NCBI RefSeq assembly: GCF_009911795.1
Contig: NZ_CP047898.1
Span: forward strand, 1,426,001 to 1,490,000
Direction of reading: 5' to 3'
Source of the DNA: Pseudarthrobacter psychrotolerans
GTDB lineage: Bacteria > Actinomycetota > Actinomycetes > Actinomycetales > Micrococcaceae
Length of the DNA stretch: 64,000 nucleotides
The translations under genes were made by a program, and so were the position numbers. This document shows, piece after piece, positions 61,431 through 64,000 of the stretch; position 1 is the stretch's first letter, and every line of letters starts with the position of its first letter. The notes under the pieces are model-generated. The model did not search any database. It had not been told where the DNA came from and saw only the letters and a list, made by a program, of their open reading frames with translations.

Positions 61431-63989
61431 TCAGCTTCTTTGGCCCACCAGGCCGCGGACCAGCCGTGCCCCCTGGCGCAGCGAAAGGCCGGGCAAATAG
61501 GCCCGCGTGAGCGCCCGGCCGATCGCAGGCAGCTGCAAGGGATCCTGGTAATACAGATAAAGCGCCCGGTACTCGGGTTTGAAGCGTGATTTGAAGGCCG
61601 CCAGGGACCGGAATCCGTAGACCGGTTCAAGGGCGTGGCCCACCACATCGAGGATGCGGACGAGGTTCTCGGCCTGCATGGGCTCCCCCGGGGTATCGTC
61701 GTCGGGCAGGCTGGCGAGCGGGGACCCGGAGAGCGAGATGACCTCCACGGATTCGCGCAACTCCAGGACCGCCGACGCAATCAGGAACTCCATCACCCCG
61801 GGAAATCCGTCGGCACCGCGGCGCATAACGTCCAGCGTGCGGCTGACCAGCGTCCCGCCGTCGTAAACGGGCAACCAACTGGTGACCCCGTGCACGTTGC
61901 CGTCGCCGTCCACGGCCAGGCAGCACAGCACCTCGTCATCCATCAGCTCATCAATGCCGCCGAGCGTGAATCCCATTTCCGGAACTGATTTTCCTGCCGC
62001 CCAATCCTCCGACACCTCATTGAGCCGGGCGCGGAGGGTGGACGGGAGTCCGTTATACGTCCCCCAGACGGCCTTGATGCCCATCTTGGCGGCACGGTTC
62101 CGCGCAGTCCGTACGTTCTGCCACTCCTTACCCGTGAATTCGAGTTCCCGGACGGACAGCCTGGTCTCCTGCGCCACAGACACCCGCCGGAAGCCCCGCT
62201 CCTGCAACTGGGGCCACAACGAGTCATCGCACGAGTAAAAGGCGGGGATGACCGCGCGGCTGCTGCAGTGGGCAAGGAAGCCGTCGGCGGTCCGCTCACG
62301 GGAATCAGCAGCACCGAAGGGGCCAGCAAGCGTCAGGGCAACGCTGCCATGCAGCTGGTACGCGACAGCGCCACGTCCATCCGGGCTGAACCAGTACCGG
62401 TTGGGCTCCCACAGGGCCATCCATGAGAGGGAGTCGCCGCCCTCGCGGAGCAGCTTGCGGGCCACGGCCCTGTCGGCATGGCCGGAGTCACTCCCGTGGT
62501 GCCGGCCCAGGAGCACGGACCAGACGCCTGCCAGCGCCACAAGCCAGAAGACCGGTCCGGAGTAGCCAAAGATGAGGGACTCAAGGCTGTCCCGGTCAGC
62601 AAAAACCCGGCGATACAGGTTGGGAAGCGGAACCGGCAGATACTGCCTGGATAATTCGGCCAGCAAGCCAAGCAGGCCGCCGTCGCGCGTCATTCCCCCT
62701 GCAGCAAACCAGGCCGCCGTGTAGCTCCCGGCCAGGAACACCCAGACGCCTCCTACCACTGCCAGCAGCCGACGGCGGGCGGCGGGGACTGCCTCCACCC
62801 GGAACTGCCGGCGGTTGGCCCACAGCAGGACGGCCAGCACCAGGGGCACGCTCACCAATGGCAGGATGTGGGCAAAGCCCGAACCCAAGGCAGCAGTCTG
62901 CGGCCTTGAGGGATAGTGCGGTATCAGAGCGAACAGGGCAAGGTATACGGCCGCCATAGCCGTGACCGCCAATTGCACGGCCAGCGTGATGCGCAGCGCC
63001 ATCCTGCGTCCGCGGCGCATTCCGTCGGCGCAGATGAGGAGCAGAACCACCGGGACAACTGCCAGTGCGAGGCCAAAGGGGCCGGCGAAGCCCGCCCGCC
63101 CCACCTCCAGGCAGGAAGCCTCCACTGTTGCCCCGCAGTTTGCTTCGAGCTGGCCCAGTGTGGGCATGGGATTCAGGACCACGTCCCGGAGCAGCGCGAG
63201 CGGGCCGGTGGGCGTCCGGGCAACGGCCGTAATGATGGGGCCAACGGCGAACACGGCCACCGTCAGCGCGAGGAGATTCCGGGTCTCCCTGGCGCTCGAA
63301 CGGGGCGCGTGGAGCTGGCCGTGGTCACCCTGGTTCCACCAACTGGCTGCGAGACCCACCACAGCACCCACCAGGCCGATGACAGTCTCCGCATGCCCCA
63401 CATACAGCACCAGCAGGAGCGATACCGAGAGCAGGGCGGTCCGCAGCCGGCGCCGCCACAGCACGGGAAGCCTGCCGCTCGCGGCCAGGGATGCGGCCAG
63501 GACAGCCGCGTACGGTCCGATCAGGCTGTTGTCCGCCATCAGCCCCAGCCAGCCGTCGCCGGTGAACCTCGCCACCTGGGTCAGGAGCAGGAAGACTGTG
63601 ACGGCGGCAAACTGGCCGCCGAGGAAATACGCGGCCGTCTGAAGGGGCCCAAGGCTCCTCTCGGCCAGTCCCAAGAGCAGCAGGATCATCAGGGTCGCCA
63701 CCAGATAGGCCAGCGGGTTGGTCACAAAGAACAGTGACGTCACCAGGGCCCACCAGTGCCCGGCCTTCAGGCCAGGGGCGCTGACGCCGGCGACGGAAAG
63801 AAGCTCCTCCGGCGGTCCGCTGAGGAAGCTGCCAGTTGCCGCCCCGACCACCAGGAAAACGCCGAGGATACTGAGCGTCAGTGGCACGGACCGCAGATAG
63901 CCCCACATTCTTCGGCCGGCCGGGAGCACGACAGTTGACCAGAGCAGGGCCGGCGCACGGGTTTCGTCTGCCTCCCTCATTTGGCCCAC
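61431..63989 (-). CDS. MprF-like membrane protein with C-terminal DUF2156 domain
   Basis: 852 residues from GTG 63989 (ATG 63980 is an alternative). The start is 11 bases from the window end, so an upstream start cannot be excluded. The first about 480 residues form ten or more membrane helices; the first six resemble a rhomboid fold ('WWALVTSLFFVTNPLAYLVA') without a clear catalytic Ser/His. The last about 320 residues are a cytosolic DUF2156/GNAT-like domain ('FTGKEWQNVRTARNRAAKMG', 'MEFLIASAVLELRESVEVIS', 'YGFRSLAAFKSRFKPEY'), as in lysyl-phosphatidylglycerol synthases. The likely job is aminoacylation of membrane lipid; the amino acid is unknown. Confidence 0.87.
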   Translation of the reverse strand: MGQMREADETRAPALLWSTVVLPAGRRMWGYLRSVPLTLSILGVFLVVGAATGSFLSGPPEELLSVAGVSAPGLKAGHWWALVTSLFFVTNPLAYLVATLMILLLLGLAERSLGPLQTAAYFLGGQFAAVTVFLLLTQVARFTGDGWLGLMADNSLIGPYAAVLAASLAASGRLPVLWRRRLRTALLSVSLLLVLYVGHAETVIGLVGAVVGLAASWWNQGDHGQLHAPRSSARETRNLLALTVAVFAVGPIITAVARTPTGPLALLRDVVLNPMPTLGQLEANCGATVEASCLEVGRAGFAGPFGLALAVVPVVLLLICADGMRRGRRMALRITLAVQLAVTAMAAVYLALFALIPHYPSRPQTAALGSGFAHILPLVSVPLVLAVLLWANRRQFRVEAVPAARRRLLAVVGGVWVFLAGSYTAAWFAAGGMTRDGGLLGLLAELSRQYLPVPLPNLYRRVFADRDSLESLIFGYSGPVFWLVALAGVWSVLLGRHHGSDSGHADRAVARKLLREGGDSLSWMALWEPNRYWFSPDGRGAVAYQLHGSVALTLAGPFGAADSRERTADGFLAHCSSRAVIPAFYSCDDSLWPQLQERGFRRVSVAQETRLSVRELEFTGKEWQNVRTARNRAAKMGIKAVWGTYNGLPSTLRARLNEVSEDWAAGKSVPEMGFTLGGIDELMDDEVLCCLAVDGDGNVHGVTSWLPVYDGGTLVSRTLDVMRRGADGFPGVMEFLIASAVLELRESVEVISLSGSPLASLPDDDTPGEPMQAENLVRILDVVGHALEPVYGFRSLAAFKSRFKPEYRALYLYYQDPLQLPAIGRALTRAYLPGLSLRQGARLVRGLVGQRS

Positions 63990-64000
63990 CCCCAGTGTTC

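Noticed and set aside
1..64000. CRISPR array, prophage, insertion sequence or integrated element
   Set aside because: No evenly spaced repeats with unique spacers, no transposase, integrase or phage structural gene seen. The only tRNA gene has no adjacent integrase or direct repeat.

Overview
The window is chromosomal DNA of a high-GC actinobacterium, most likely a Micrococcaceae member of the Arthrobacter/Pseudarthrobacter type. The basis is strong G/C preference at wobble positions, actinobacterial marker genes (nucS, the pncB/clpS/DUF2017/murI/Rv1339-like/rph/rdgB block, DUF3039 and DUF4395 proteins) and many genes that begin six or seven bases after a TAnnnT -10 box (leaderless start). 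I see no prophage, transposase, CRISPR array, rRNA or replication origin. It is mostly core chromosome.

Layout. 1-4500: end of a membrane-anchored protein, a MarR regulator, a Bcp peroxiredoxin, tRNA-Leu(UAG), a fasciclin lipoprotein and an orphan solute-binding lipoprotein. 4560-11070: malate:quinone oxidoreductase, a large RND exporter, then a luciferase-like monooxygenase coupled to a MarR regulator. 11150-15020: transglutaminase-like protein, lipoprotein, DUF1684 protein, FAH-family hydrolase, GtrA protein. 15017-20932: reverse-strand NAD operon nrtR-nadA-nadB-nadC-cysteine desulfurase behind a palindromic operator. 21085-26570: AsnC regulator, divergent amino-acid permease, and a four-gene 2-oxoacid-dehydrogenase-like operon (E1 alpha, E1 beta, free lipoyl domain, alpha/beta hydrolase). 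26655-32035: beta-lactamase-like protein, phosphoribosyltransferase, MHS transporter divergent from an IclR regulator, MFS transporter. 32148-41233: sbcC-sbcD, aquaporin, ADP-ribosylglycohydrolase, DUF4395, exonuclease-BRCT, DedA. 41337-47733: rdgB, rph, an Rv1339-like phosphodiesterase, murI, DUF2017 and clpS, divergent from the NAD-salvage pair pncB-pncA. 47818-55430: SF2 helicase with DUF3039, nagB, an ABC exporter, an old yellow enzyme and a thioredoxin-TPR protein. 55506-63989: a membrane protein, AI-2E transporter, alpha/beta hydrolase, a zinc-binding-like protein divergent from nucS, cspA, and an MprF-like protein at the edge.

Three themes connect the genes. NAD is covered twice: de novo synthesis under NrtR at 15-21 kb and salvage (pncB, pncA) at 46-48 kb. 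Genome maintenance recurs (sbcCD, nucS, exonuclease-BRCT, rdgB, helicase). Transcription start is often leaderless.

A caution for any reader: at least seven genes, probably eight, are broken by the loss of one G or C inside a short G/C tract (fasciclin, mqo, luciferase-like, FAH, E1 alpha, helicase, the 55.5-57.2 kb membrane protein, and probably the RND C-terminus). The uniform signature points to sequence error more than to gene decay. I therefore annotate full extents and mark the break.
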